A stretch of DNA of 64,000 nucleotides from positions 1 through 64,000 of the forward strand of contig JARLJI010000137.1 in the NCBI GenBank assembly GCA_031291295.1, read 5' to 3'. Position 1 is the stretch's first letter, and the number at the start of each line of letters is the position of its first letter. The translations under genes and the position numbers were made by a program. Positions 48,586 through 56,352 of the stretch are shown here, piece after piece. The DNA comes from Rhodoferax sp. GTDB lineage: Bacteria > Pseudomonadota > Gammaproteobacteria > Burkholderiales > Burkholderiaceae_C. Below the pieces are notes generated by a model. That model was given only the letters and a program-made list of their open reading frames with translations. It was not told where the DNA came from and ran no database searches.

Positions 48586-48801
48586 TCATTTGTCAGCGGG
48601 CTTGACTTCCAGCATCTTTACCAGAGCGGTGACGCCAATCTCCGCACCCTTTTGAACGGGCGGGTAATCATGCAAGCTCTGAGCGTAGGCCTTGATGGTC
48701 GGGATGAATAACGGCGCCACCCAGGACTTTTCCTTCTCCCACAGAAAGTGGTCAGGGGTCTCGGGGGTACGCTCGTAGAGCATTGGAGTGAGGTCGTTCA
48801 T
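48586..48801 (-). CDS. 71-residue protein upstream of the radical SAM gene
   Basis: A 71-residue product with a good GAGG site. It has no signal or cysteine. It contains W-rich and P-rich segments (HFLWEKEKSWVAPLFIPTIKA, then SLHDYPPVQKGAEIGV). The YPPxQKxx pattern and the length to the end recall the C-terminal tail of arylsulfatases of the AslA group, from memory and without alignment. It is thus either a remnant of a sulfatase that has lost its catalytic domain, or a small substrate or partner of the maturase. It is 47 bases upstream of the maturase gene. Confidence 0.6.
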   Translation of the reverse strand: MNDLTPMLYERTPETPDHFLWEKEKSWVAPLFIPTIKAYAQSLHDYPPVQKGAEIGVTALVKMLEVKPADK

Positions 48802-48819
48802 TTGAGTTGCCTCAAGAAT

Positions 48820-48840
48820 CAAACACTACACAAACACTAC
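48820..48840 (-). repeat. Tandem 10-mer before the 71-aa gene
   Basis: CAAACACTAC occurs twice, at 48820-48829 and 48831-48840, with an 11-base period (one helical turn), in the gap between exported protein A and the 71-residue gene. Possible activator binding repeat or simple duplication. Confidence 0.4.
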
Positions 48841-48888
48841 GCTAACGCCATTTGACCCATGATGTCTTCGCGCCGTATCGGCCGACCT

Positions 48889-50505
48889 TCAGGGCTTGAT
48901 CATTGCCGTGAACTTCGAGGTATCCACCGGGCAGCCTAGGGCCTCGAAGCGGTCCTTCTCGTGCATGTTGATCACATGCGGCAGATAGGCGCCCAGCGCC
49001 TCTTGTTCACCGTGGAGCTTCTTCACGTTGAACCAGCTGTTCTGGAACTTCGGATTCACATCCGTGTGGCGGTTGAGGACGGCACCGAAGTCCTGCGACC
49101 CGCCGGGGATGCCGTCGCCGTTGCCATACTCCATCCAGGTCACGCCGCATTTCTCGGTCGCGTTGGCCGGCCGGTCGGAGGCGCGCGAGACGACGACGCT
49201 GTAGTTGCCCCGCTTGTCAATGGTCGACCTGACGTTCTCGTCGGTCACGCAGTCCACCGTGTTGCCGACTGCCGGCGCGGTCACGGTGCACAGTGACCAG
49301 TAGCGCATGTCGGCGTTCTGGTCCATCGGCGCCGGGTCGCCGTCCCAGGTGTGCGGGGTGCTGGGCATCTTGCCGTGCACGACATAGACTTTGCCGTAGG
49401 CTTGGCTCAGGTAGGTGTAGCCATAGCGGGTATTCAGGTTGCTCCAGAAGCCACCCTTTTCCACCGCCAGGAAGTCGCTCGGGATGGCCGGGAAGAAGGT
49501 CTGCATCAGGAGATGCTCACGGTTGTAGAACTTGACCATGGGCGCGACCTCGAAGTTGCTCGCCGGGGTGCGGTCGGCCGGCCGCCACGGCAGGCTGTTC
49601 AGCGCCAGCCACAAGCGCTTTGAGACCGTCAGCGGCACCTGCTTGCCGCGCAGCGGCGCGGCGGTGGCGGCGCAGGCCTCTTCGCTCTTCAGCACCTTGC
49701 CGTCGGCCAGATGCAGCTCGACATCGGGTACGCCCACGCCGCCGGTCCAGTCGATGCTGCGATCGGGCACGTAGTTGCGCATGTGCATGCCGATGGCCGT
49801 GTTGGCCGCGGACTTGGTATAGACCGTGTTGGGCGGGCGCTGTGCCGGCGGTTCGCCGTTGGCGATGCTCACGGTGTAGCGGCGCGGTTCGACGTCGCGC
49901 CGCACACCGGCACGAAACGGATTCGACGAACCGGCATCGGGATCGATATCGATGTCGTTGACGACGTCGCGCGGCACGCCGTCCTCGGTGTAGGTGGTGT
50001 AGCTCCAGTGGCGCATGTGCGGGAAGTTGCCCTTCATCACGATCTTGGCGCCCTCGGGGATCTTGAACCAGGCGGTGCTGAAGGTGTTGCCGATGTCGGG
50101 GAGCTGGTTTTCCTCGCCGTAGTCGTCGGGGTCGGTGGTGTAGTAGCCCGTGCGCAGCTTCGGGCCGGGCCAGAAGCAGTTCTTGATGGCCGCGTTCTTG
50201 AACACGTTGTCCTTGCGCGCGATATCGGTGCTGCGCTCGGGCGGCATGGGGGGCAGTATGAAGTCGTTGCCCAGGCTGCCCATCACATAGCCGTCGGCGC
50301 GCGGCCTGGGGCCGCCGCGCGGAGTCGACAAATCGGACTTGGCCTGGGGGTCACTGCCCGTTTGTGCCCAACTGTAGCTGCCGTAGGTCGGGCGGCCGGC
50401 GCCGCCGTCGTCCTTGGCCAGGCCTTTGACCCAGATCGTCAATGCGGCGCCAAGGAGTAGTACCACGGCGAGGGCCCATAGCAGAAAGCGAAGCAAGGTT
50501 TTCAT
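48889..50505 (-). CDS. Exported protein A of a three-member paralogous family
   Basis: A 538-residue protein with a hydrophobic N-terminal segment (TLLRFLLWALAVVLLLGAAL), most likely an uncleaved anchor, and a large periplasmic part. Landmarks shared with proteins B (54813) and C (60845) are NCFWPGP near residue 105, FKIPEGAKIVMKGNFPHMRHWSYTTY, ADGKVL, DMRYWSLC, VVVSRASDRPANATEKCGVTW and a final AYLPH...F. I recognise no named domain. AGGAA precedes the ATG. Location in a catabolic operon suggests a role with a hydrophobic substrate. Confidence 0.75.
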   Translation of the reverse strand: MKTLLRFLLWALAVVLLLGAALTIWVKGLAKDDGGAGRPTYGSYSWAQTGSDPQAKSDLSTPRGGPRPRADGYVMGSLGNDFILPPMPPERSTDIARKDNVFKNAAIKNCFWPGPKLRTGYYTTDPDDYGEENQLPDIGNTFSTAWFKIPEGAKIVMKGNFPHMRHWSYTTYTEDGVPRDVVNDIDIDPDAGSSNPFRAGVRRDVEPRRYTVSIANGEPPAQRPPNTVYTKSAANTAIGMHMRNYVPDRSIDWTGGVGVPDVELHLADGKVLKSEEACAATAAPLRGKQVPLTVSKRLWLALNSLPWRPADRTPASNFEVAPMVKFYNREHLLMQTFFPAIPSDFLAVEKGGFWSNLNTRYGYTYLSQAYGKVYVVHGKMPSTPHTWDGDPAPMDQNADMRYWSLCTVTAPAVGNTVDCVTDENVRSTIDKRGNYSVVVSRASDRPANATEKCGVTWMEYGNGDGIPGGSQDFGAVLNRHTDVNPKFQNSWFNVKKLHGEQEALGAYLPHVINMHEKDRFEALGCPVDTSKFTAMIKP

Positions 50506-50609
50506 AGCGGGTTTTTCCTGTTTTTTCGGGGTGTGCTGGCCTTGCGCGGCAGACAAGCCTGAATAGCTGCCATGTCCAGCGCAGAAAGTGACTTGGTCTC
50601 GGTGGGCAT
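50502..50609 (-). CDS. 35-aa leader ORF overlapping gene A
   Basis: ATG 50609, with AAGG nine bases upstream, opens a 35-codon frame (PTETKSLSALDMAAIQACL, then a basic tail) whose TGA overlaps the ATG of gene A as ATGA. It could be a translational-coupling leader or a chance ORF. No domain is recognised. Confidence 0.25.
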   Translation of the reverse strand: MPTETKSLSALDMAAIQACLPRKASTPRKNRKNPL

Positions 50610-50638
50610 GGTCGTAGCCTTTTCCAGTACTGGCGATG

Positions 50639-51826
50639 TCAGGCCCAAGCGCTGCGCAGCACGCGCATCAGGTCGTCGTGGTCTGCCTCGACCGGGTTGA
50701 AGAGAATGGAGCCGTCATCCAGCGCGAGGTTGGCAATGGTGGTTAGCTGCGACTCAGTGACCTTGCCGGTCTCCTGCAGCGTCCGTGGCAGCTTGCAGCG
50801 GTTGTGCAATTGGTCGCGCAGCTGGCGAATTGCAGCGATGGTTTTGGTCGGGCGCTGGGCCGCGGGTGTGGCGGCGTACACCTCGGCGCCGGCCAGGGGC
50901 AGCAGCAGTTCGCCAATGCGCTGCGCGCGTGCTGGCAAGTTGTACTCCAGCACGTAGGGCAGCAGCACGCTCATGCACAGGCCGTGCGGCAGGTGGCATA
51001 TTGCGCCGATGGAGTGGCCGAGCGAATGCACGAGGCCTACCATCGAATTGGAGAAAGCGATGCCGGCCATGGTAGAGGCCTGCGCCAGTTCCAGGCGGCC
51101 CCACGGGTTTTGCGGGGCATCCATCACCGGTAGCAGATGGGCGGAAATCTTGCGGATCGCGGCTTCGCCATAGGCGTCGCTCAGCGGATTGGCCGCCAGA
51201 CCGGTACAGGCTTCCACGGCGTGTGTCATTGCGTCCATGCCCGTCATGGCGGTGATGTGCGGTGGCAGTGTCTGCGTCATGCGCGGGTCCAGCACCGCCA
51301 CGTTGGGCATCAGGAATTCGGAAGTGAAGGCAAGCTTTACCCGTGCGTCGGTGTCTGACACGACGGCCACTGAGGTGACCTCGCTACCGGTGCCGGCCGT
51401 GGTTGGCACCACGAACAGGGGTTTCAGCGGTCGCTTGAGCCGGTGCGCGCCTGAAAAGCGCAGCAGATCGTCGCCGCCTTCCGATGCCAGGATATTGGTG
51501 GCCTTGGCCGTGTCGATGACCGAGCCACCGCCAACAGCGATGATGGCGTCGCAGTTGGCAGCTCGCCAGGCCGCAGCCGCCTGGCGCACCGTGTGCAGGC
51601 TGCTGTCGGGTGGAACGTCGTCGAACACCGCTGTGACTTCGATGCCGCCGGTGCGCAACGCTGCTTCCAATGCAGCGAGTAGCCCCGCGTTGCGTACTCC
51701 CTTGTCCGTGATGATCATGGGACGACAGGCGGCTCGCGCGCCCAGCTCGAAGGGGATGTGTTCCAGTGCAGCCTGACCGGCGATTACTTTTACCGGGCAG
51801 AAGAATTCGTAAAAGGTCTTTTTCAT
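50639..51826 (-). CDS. Iron-containing alcohol dehydrogenase I
   Basis: A 395-residue group III alcohol dehydrogenase. The NAD-binding GGGSVIDTAKATNIL is near residue 100 and PTTAGTGSEVTSVAVVS near 145. The metal-binding segment carries DAMTHAVEA, then HSLGHSIGAICHLPHGLCMSVLLP with the conserved histidines. Such enzymes oxidise alcohols to aldehydes or reduce them, and substrate is not readable. The start codon is 2 bases after the SCP2-like gene stop. Iron or zinc is the usual metal. Confidence 0.9.
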   Translation of the reverse strand: MKKTFYEFFCPVKVIAGQAALEHIPFELGARAACRPMIITDKGVRNAGLLAALEAALRTGGIEVTAVFDDVPPDSSLHTVRQAAAAWRAANCDAIIAVGGGSVIDTAKATNILASEGGDDLLRFSGAHRLKRPLKPLFVVPTTAGTGSEVTSVAVVSDTDARVKLAFTSEFLMPNVAVLDPRMTQTLPPHITAMTGMDAMTHAVEACTGLAANPLSDAYGEAAIRKISAHLLPVMDAPQNPWGRLELAQASTMAGIAFSNSMVGLVHSLGHSIGAICHLPHGLCMSVLLPYVLEYNLPARAQRIGELLLPLAGAEVYAATPAAQRPTKTIAAIRQLRDQLHNRCKLPRTLQETGKVTESQLTTIANLALDDGSILFNPVEADHDDLMRVLRSAWA

Positions 51827-51828
51827 CG

Positions 51829-52341
51829 TTAGCCCAGAAAGCTGGCGGCCACGCCCGCGTAGATGCGCAGGGCCAGGATTAATCGTGTCGCCAGCGGCGG
51901 CGGAGCGTGGCGCTTGACGGCGCGGCGTGCCACGAAGCCTGGCAGGATGATCGACTCCATGCGGTTCAGACATCTGACCAGCCGTGTGGCGTAAGCCAGG
52001 TCGCCGTCGGCCACGATGCGGTCGTTGGCGAATGCACGGACCGTTCCTTCCTGAAAAGACAACACGAGAAAGGCGTGTGCCAGATGCTTGAAACGGATCA
52101 CCAGGTCGGACGACCGTTCGCCCGGACGCGCGAGCGCGAGCCTGCCACTGGCCAAGGCCTGTACGACAAAGCCCGGCCCTGCAGGGGCTACCGTCATTTC
52201 GATGCGGTAGCCGGTAGGCAGCGCGGCCAGAAGCTCGCGCATCACCGCGTCGCAGCGGCTGGCCGCGACCAGGCCGCGCCCGACGATTTGCATCATCACG
52301 GCCACGTAGGCGCGCCGGAGCGTCAAAGCCAGGGCGTTCAT
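51829..52341 (-). CDS. SCP2-like sterol/lipid-binding protein
   Basis: A 170-residue protein. The middle holds an SCP2-like pattern (LVIRFKHLAHAFLVLSFQEGTVRAFANDRIVADGDLAYATRLVRCLNRME), which in SCP2 proteins forms a lipid-binding tunnel. It lacks a peroxisomal or secretion signal. It lies between a DUF2505 gene and the alcohol dehydrogenase, with stop-start overlap TGATG. A lipid carrier for the island's acyl or alcohol intermediates is the simplest inference. Confidence 0.7.
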   Translation of the reverse strand: MNALALTLRRAYVAVMMQIVGRGLVAASRCDAVMRELLAALPTGYRIEMTVAPAGPGFVVQALASGRLALARPGERSSDLVIRFKHLAHAFLVLSFQEGTVRAFANDRIVADGDLAYATRLVRCLNRMESIILPGFVARRAVKRHAPPPLATRLILALRIYAGVAASFLG

Positions 52342-52826
52342 CACTGCACCTTATTCTTCTTGATGTATTCCACCAGATAGGCGAATTCGTCTTCGCAAGC
52401 GGATTTCACCTGCCCTAGCGCAAACTTTTCCACAGTGCCACCAATCAGCGGTACGCTGGACTTGCACTTATGCGTGATGCGGTAGACACAACCCTTGCCC
52501 GTAGCTATCAGTTCGAAGGTGGCTGTCATCTTCACGGGTTGGCCGACGGCGTCCATGGTCAGCGTGCCGCTGCGGCCGCCATTCGCGTCTGGAGCCCAGA
52601 TTTCTTCGAATACCAGGTCGGCCTCGGAAGACATCACCCTGGCGACCAGTGCGGGAAGGTCCCGCTTCACGCGCCGTTCCATGGTGATGGCGATGCCGCC
52701 GCCACTCTTTTTTGCCTTGATGCTGGCACTGAGTTCACCCAGTGCAGCGCTGCGCGCTTTCAGCCATTTGGGATTGGTGAGCAAGGCAAATACCGTGTCC
52801 ATTGAGGCGCTGTATTTTTGTTCCAT
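52341..52826 (-). CDS. DUF2505/SRPBCC-fold protein
   Basis: A 161-residue cytosolic protein of the START/SRPBCC type: EQKYSASMDTVFALLTNPKWL at the start, beta-strand-rich middle (GGIAITMERRVKRDLPALV), then C-terminal helix (ACEDEFAYLVEYIKKN). DUF2505 members often sit beside lipid or sterol catabolism genes in actinobacteria and proteobacteria. It may bind a hydrophobic ligand together with the SCP2-like protein, as suggested by their overlap. Confidence 0.75.
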   Translation of the reverse strand: MEQKYSASMDTVFALLTNPKWLKARSAALGELSASIKAKKSGGGIAITMERRVKRDLPALVARVMSSEADLVFEEIWAPDANGGRSGTLTMDAVGQPVKMTATFELIATGKGCVYRITHKCKSSVPLIGGTVEKFALGQVKSACEDEFAYLVEYIKKNKVQ

Positions 52827-52866
52827 AGGTGTCCTTTTATGTGAAAAATGTCAGGGATACCAGTAC

Positions 52867-54540
52867 TCAGGCGGCCGCTCCCCGCAATTCGCGCCGCAAT
52901 ATCTTGCCCACGGTGCTTTTGGGCAGCTCGGTGCGGAATTCCACGATCTTGGGTTTCTTGTAGCCGGTGAGTTGCTGTTCGCAATAGCTGCGGATGTCGG
53001 CCTCTGTCAGGGCCGGGTCTTTCTTGACGATGACCACTTTCACGGCTTCGCCGGACTTCTCGTCAGGCACGCCCACAGCCGCCACTTCCAACACGCCGGG
53101 GTGACTGGACAGCACGTCCTCGATTTCGTTCGGGTACACGTTGAAACCACTGACCAGGATCATGTCCTTTTTGCGGTCCACAATCTTGAAGTAGCCACGC
53201 TCGTCCACGACGCCAATGTCTCCGGACCGAAAGAACCCATCGGCGGTCATGACCAGAGCAGTCTCTTCCGGGCGCTTCCAGTAGCCGGCCATCACCTGCG
53301 GGCCCTTGATGGCAATCTCGCCCGGCGTGCCCATGGGCACCTCATTGCCGTCGTCGTCAAGCAGCTTGAGGTCGGTATTGGGCATCGGCAGGCCGATATT
53401 GCCCGTGTACACCTTGCCATCGGCCGGGCCGACGGTCGCCGACGGGCTGGTCTCGGACAGGCCATAGCCCTCGACAATGGCACAGCCGGTCTTCTTCAGC
53501 CACAGTGCCGCCGTGCTACTTTGCACGGCTGCGCCGCCGCCCACCGAGAGCACCAGATTGCGCCAGTTGACGGTGCCAAATTCCGGGTGGTTGGCCATCG
53601 CGTTGAACAAAGTGTTCACAGCCGGGAAGCTGTGAAAGACTTCATTCTTCAGGTCCTTGAAAACGCCCGGCATGTCGCGCGGATTGGCAATGAGGATATT
53701 GCACGCGCCCATGCGCATGCCCAGCATGACGCAGGCCGTGAAGCCGAAGATGTGATAAATGGGCAACGCGCACACGATGGTGAATTGCTCGTTTGCGGGC
53801 ACCTTGACCAGTGCCGGTTTGTACCAGGCCTCGCACTGCAGGATGTTGGCCACCAGGTTGCGGTGCAGCAACATTGCACCCTTGCTGGCACCGGTTGTGC
53901 CGCCGGTGTACTGCAGCACCGCCAAGTCCCCGGAGTCAGGCCTGGCTGGTCGTAGCTTCCGGCTGGCACCTAGTCGCAGGGCTTCCTTGAAAGTCACCGC
54001 GCCCGGGAGGTTGTACGCGGGCACCAGCTTTTTCACCTTGCGCACGACGTGGTTCACGATCAGGCCCTTGAAGCCGAGCAGGTCACCCATGGAGGCCATG
54101 ACCACATGTTTGGTCGGTACTTCAGCGGCAACTTCCTGCAGCGTCGTGGCAAAGTTCTCCAGGATGATGATGGCTGTGGCACCGGAGTCTTGCAACTGGT
54201 GCTTCAGCTCGCGCGGCGTGTACAGCGGGTTCATGTTCACCAGCACGAAGCCTGCACGCAGGATGGCCGCGATCGCCACCGGATACTGCGGAACATTGGG
54301 CATCATGGCCGCGACGCGGTCGCCCTTTTTCAGGCCGAGGGACTGCAAGTAGGCTCCCAGCGCGGCAGACCAGCGGTCCGCGTCGGCAAAGGTGATGGCT
54401 TTGCCCATGAATTTGTACGCCACCTTGGAGCGATGCTTAGTGAAGGCTTCGTCCAGCAGTTCGACCAGCGAGCGGTAGGCCGCCACATCGATCGTTGGCG
54501 GCACGAGCGCGGGGTACTGCTTCAGCCAGATTTTTTCCAT
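52867..54540 (-). CDS. Long-chain fatty-acid-CoA ligase (FadD-like)
   Basis: A 557-residue AMP-forming acyl-CoA synthetase. The ATP-binding motif is YTGGTTGASKGA (near residue 213), then YGLSETSPSATV, FRSGDIGVVDERGYFKIVDRKKDMILVSGFNVYPNEIEDV, and the C-terminal KSTVGKILRRELR with the adenylation lysine. It would activate the acid made by the aldehyde dehydrogenase of the same operon. A mutated DUF1214 fragment lies directly upstream, so the former neighbour has been lost. Confidence 0.92.
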   Translation of the reverse strand: MEKIWLKQYPALVPPTIDVAAYRSLVELLDEAFTKHRSKVAYKFMGKAITFADADRWSAALGAYLQSLGLKKGDRVAAMMPNVPQYPVAIAAILRAGFVLVNMNPLYTPRELKHQLQDSGATAIIILENFATTLQEVAAEVPTKHVVMASMGDLLGFKGLIVNHVVRKVKKLVPAYNLPGAVTFKEALRLGASRKLRPARPDSGDLAVLQYTGGTTGASKGAMLLHRNLVANILQCEAWYKPALVKVPANEQFTIVCALPIYHIFGFTACVMLGMRMGACNILIANPRDMPGVFKDLKNEVFHSFPAVNTLFNAMANHPEFGTVNWRNLVLSVGGGAAVQSSTAALWLKKTGCAIVEGYGLSETSPSATVGPADGKVYTGNIGLPMPNTDLKLLDDDGNEVPMGTPGEIAIKGPQVMAGYWKRPEETALVMTADGFFRSGDIGVVDERGYFKIVDRKKDMILVSGFNVYPNEIEDVLSSHPGVLEVAAVGVPDEKSGEAVKVVIVKKDPALTEADIRSYCEQQLTGYKKPKIVEFRTELPKSTVGKILRRELRGAAA

Positions 54541-54589
54541 GGTTTGGTATCTTTAAGGTTGGGAGTTGTTGCCGATTCATGCAGTTGCG

Positions 54590-54812
54590 TGGGCCGCACA
54601 ATGCGTACGCCACCCACTTCATAGCGATTGATCGGGTTGGCCGCCAGGTTGAACATCGGGTTGTACATGGTGATCGATCAGAACGCCTTGACCTTGGGCA
54701 GGCTGTCAGACTTGAAGCGAATGACGTAGCGGCTATTGCCCATCAGCGGCTTGCCGGTTCCGTCCTGCCCCACGTTGAGGTACACCGGGGTCAATTGGCC
54801 ACTCCAACTTGG
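54590..54812 (-). pseudogene. Remnant of a DUF1254/DUF1214 gene (C-terminal part)
   Basis: The minus strand between gene B and the CoA ligase encodes, in the frame of B and right after its stop, WSGQLTPVYLNVG and RYVIRFKSDSLPKVKAF, then TGA, then SITMYNPMFNLAANPINRYEV. The family has Trp at the TGA position (AFWSxTMY). This matches the end of DUF1214 proteins with a Trp-to-stop change and a missing upstream part. No intact copy is visible in the window. Confidence 0.8.
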
Positions 54813-56288
54813 TTATTTGGCCTTGGCGGCCGTTTGCTGCGCCGCATCAGCCTCTTCTGCTTGCCGGTTCAGGCTGGACAGCTCAGTCGGAGATTTGCAG
54901 GTGTAGGCGGACTCGAAGATGTCCTTGGTCATGTAGGCGCCAGCCGGCAGGTAGCTGCCCATCACGGCACGCTCCTCGCCCGTCTTTTTGACCTTCTGGA
55001 TCGAGTGAGGGAAGTCCGGTCGTGCCAGCATGTTGCGGATCATCATGTTGCCCTGGTCGGGATCGAACATGCCGTCGCCATCGTCGGGAATGGGCAGCCA
55101 GTTGATGCCGCACTCGGCGTAGGCTGTGCGCGGCCTGTCTGCAGCGCGGCTGAACGCGATGACGTAGTTGCGCTCCTTGCCGGAGGTCACGACCTCCTCG
55201 TCGTTGAGGCACTTGACCACCGTGGTGTTCGCGGCGCCATGCTGCGAACAGATGGACCAGTAACGCATGTCGGCATCCTTGACGTTCATTACCGGGTCGC
55301 CGTTCATGGTCTTGGGTGTCGTGGGCAAGGTGCCGCGCAAGACATAAATTGGACCGAATTTGCGGTTGATGAAAGTGCGGATGTATTGGTTGTCGACTGT
55401 CGGGTAAAAGCCTTCGCTCTTGCGTTCGAAATTGCCGATGTTGCCTGTGAAGATGCCTTCGAACTGCTTGCGGTCAAACTGGGCGTACCAGGTGGACGGG
55501 CGTGTCGCGGGATGGGTATCGGGTTTGCCGGGCAAGCTCAGCAATTCGCGGTAGCGGGAAACAGGCATGCCGAAGGCGTCGGGTTGTACCTGCAGCAGCT
55601 GATCCGTCTTCAAAGCTTCGCATGCCGCGGCCCCGCGCAGTACTTTGCCGCCAGCCAACGTCAGCACCGGGACTGGAAGCGGCACGCCACCCGTGATGCC
55701 GGTGCCCTTGTCGGGCGTGTAGATGCGCAACACGACCACCTGCTGTGAGCCGCCGTTCTTGGGCGCAGCAATGGTCCGAGAGGTCGCACCTTCGTTGAAA
55801 AAGCCTTCCATCCGGTGTGTGTCACGCTGACCGCCAGCGGTCACGTCGATAGCGTAGGAGCGCTTGACTGCCGTGCGATCAGCGCCGTCGCGGGCTGGGT
55901 TTGTGTGTCCTGGCAGAGGCGAAATCAGATAGTCGGCCAAACTCTCCACCGGCTGGCCTCTGTCGTCATAGCTGGTGTAGGAGGTATAGCGCGCATGGGC
56001 GAACTGGCCTTCGACGCTGAGTTTGGAGCCTTCAGGCATCGTGAACTTGGCGCCCCAGTAGTAGGTATTCGTATCGGGCCAGGCGACGTTGAGGTAAGGA
56101 TCTCCGCTGTACGGCCCGGAGGCCCAGAAGCAGGTGCGCACGCCAGGGACACCAGGCTTGTTCAGCGCCTGGTCATATTTGGGGCCCGACATGGGCGTGG
56201 GATCGGCCAGCGCCAAGCTGCCCGCAAAGCAGAAGGCGGTGCAAGCCAGCGCAGCTATTTTGACTAGCGTCTGAAATTTGTGTCTCAT
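54813..56288 (-). CDS. Exported protein B of a three-member paralogous family
   Basis: A 491-residue protein with a clear Sec signal (RHKFQTLVKIAALACTAFCFAGSLALA). It shares with protein C the order PRSCFW/VRTCFW, SGDPYLNVAxPD, KLS(I/V)EGxFxHxRY, SYTSYDDRGQP, LxYLI, LRIYxPDxGT, LPVPVLTxAxGKVLRG, a linker, YPxxDNQYIRTxxNR, MRYWSxC, AADRPRxAxxxCGI and a final YLPxG. The tail is Ala/Gln-rich. No catalytic signature is visible and I do not recognise a named family. It precedes the DUF1214 remnant. Confidence 0.78.
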   Translation of the reverse strand: MRHKFQTLVKIAALACTAFCFAGSLALADPTPMSGPKYDQALNKPGVPGVRTCFWASGPYSGDPYLNVAWPDTNTYYWGAKFTMPEGSKLSVEGQFAHARYTSYTSYDDRGQPVESLADYLISPLPGHTNPARDGADRTAVKRSYAIDVTAGGQRDTHRMEGFFNEGATSRTIAAPKNGGSQQVVVLRIYTPDKGTGITGGVPLPVPVLTLAGGKVLRGAAACEALKTDQLLQVQPDAFGMPVSRYRELLSLPGKPDTHPATRPSTWYAQFDRKQFEGIFTGNIGNFERKSEGFYPTVDNQYIRTFINRKFGPIYVLRGTLPTTPKTMNGDPVMNVKDADMRYWSICSQHGAANTTVVKCLNDEEVVTSGKERNYVIAFSRAADRPRTAYAECGINWLPIPDDGDGMFDPDQGNMMIRNMLARPDFPHSIQKVKKTGEERAVMGSYLPAGAYMTKDIFESAYTCKSPTELSSLNRQAEEADAAQQTAAKAK

Positions 56289-56352
56289 CGTTATACGCCG
56301 GGTTGGGGAAATCAAAAGTAAGTCTCTCGGACTGCAGGAAGCATTGGAAGCG

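Noticed and set aside
47294-48801. Mycofactocin- or PQQ-like precursor and maturase pair
   Set aside because: The small protein lacks the mycofactocin C-terminal Val-Tyr pair, the Glu/Tyr core of PqqA and any cysteine pattern of quinohemoprotein subunits, and the radical SAM enzyme fits anSME better.
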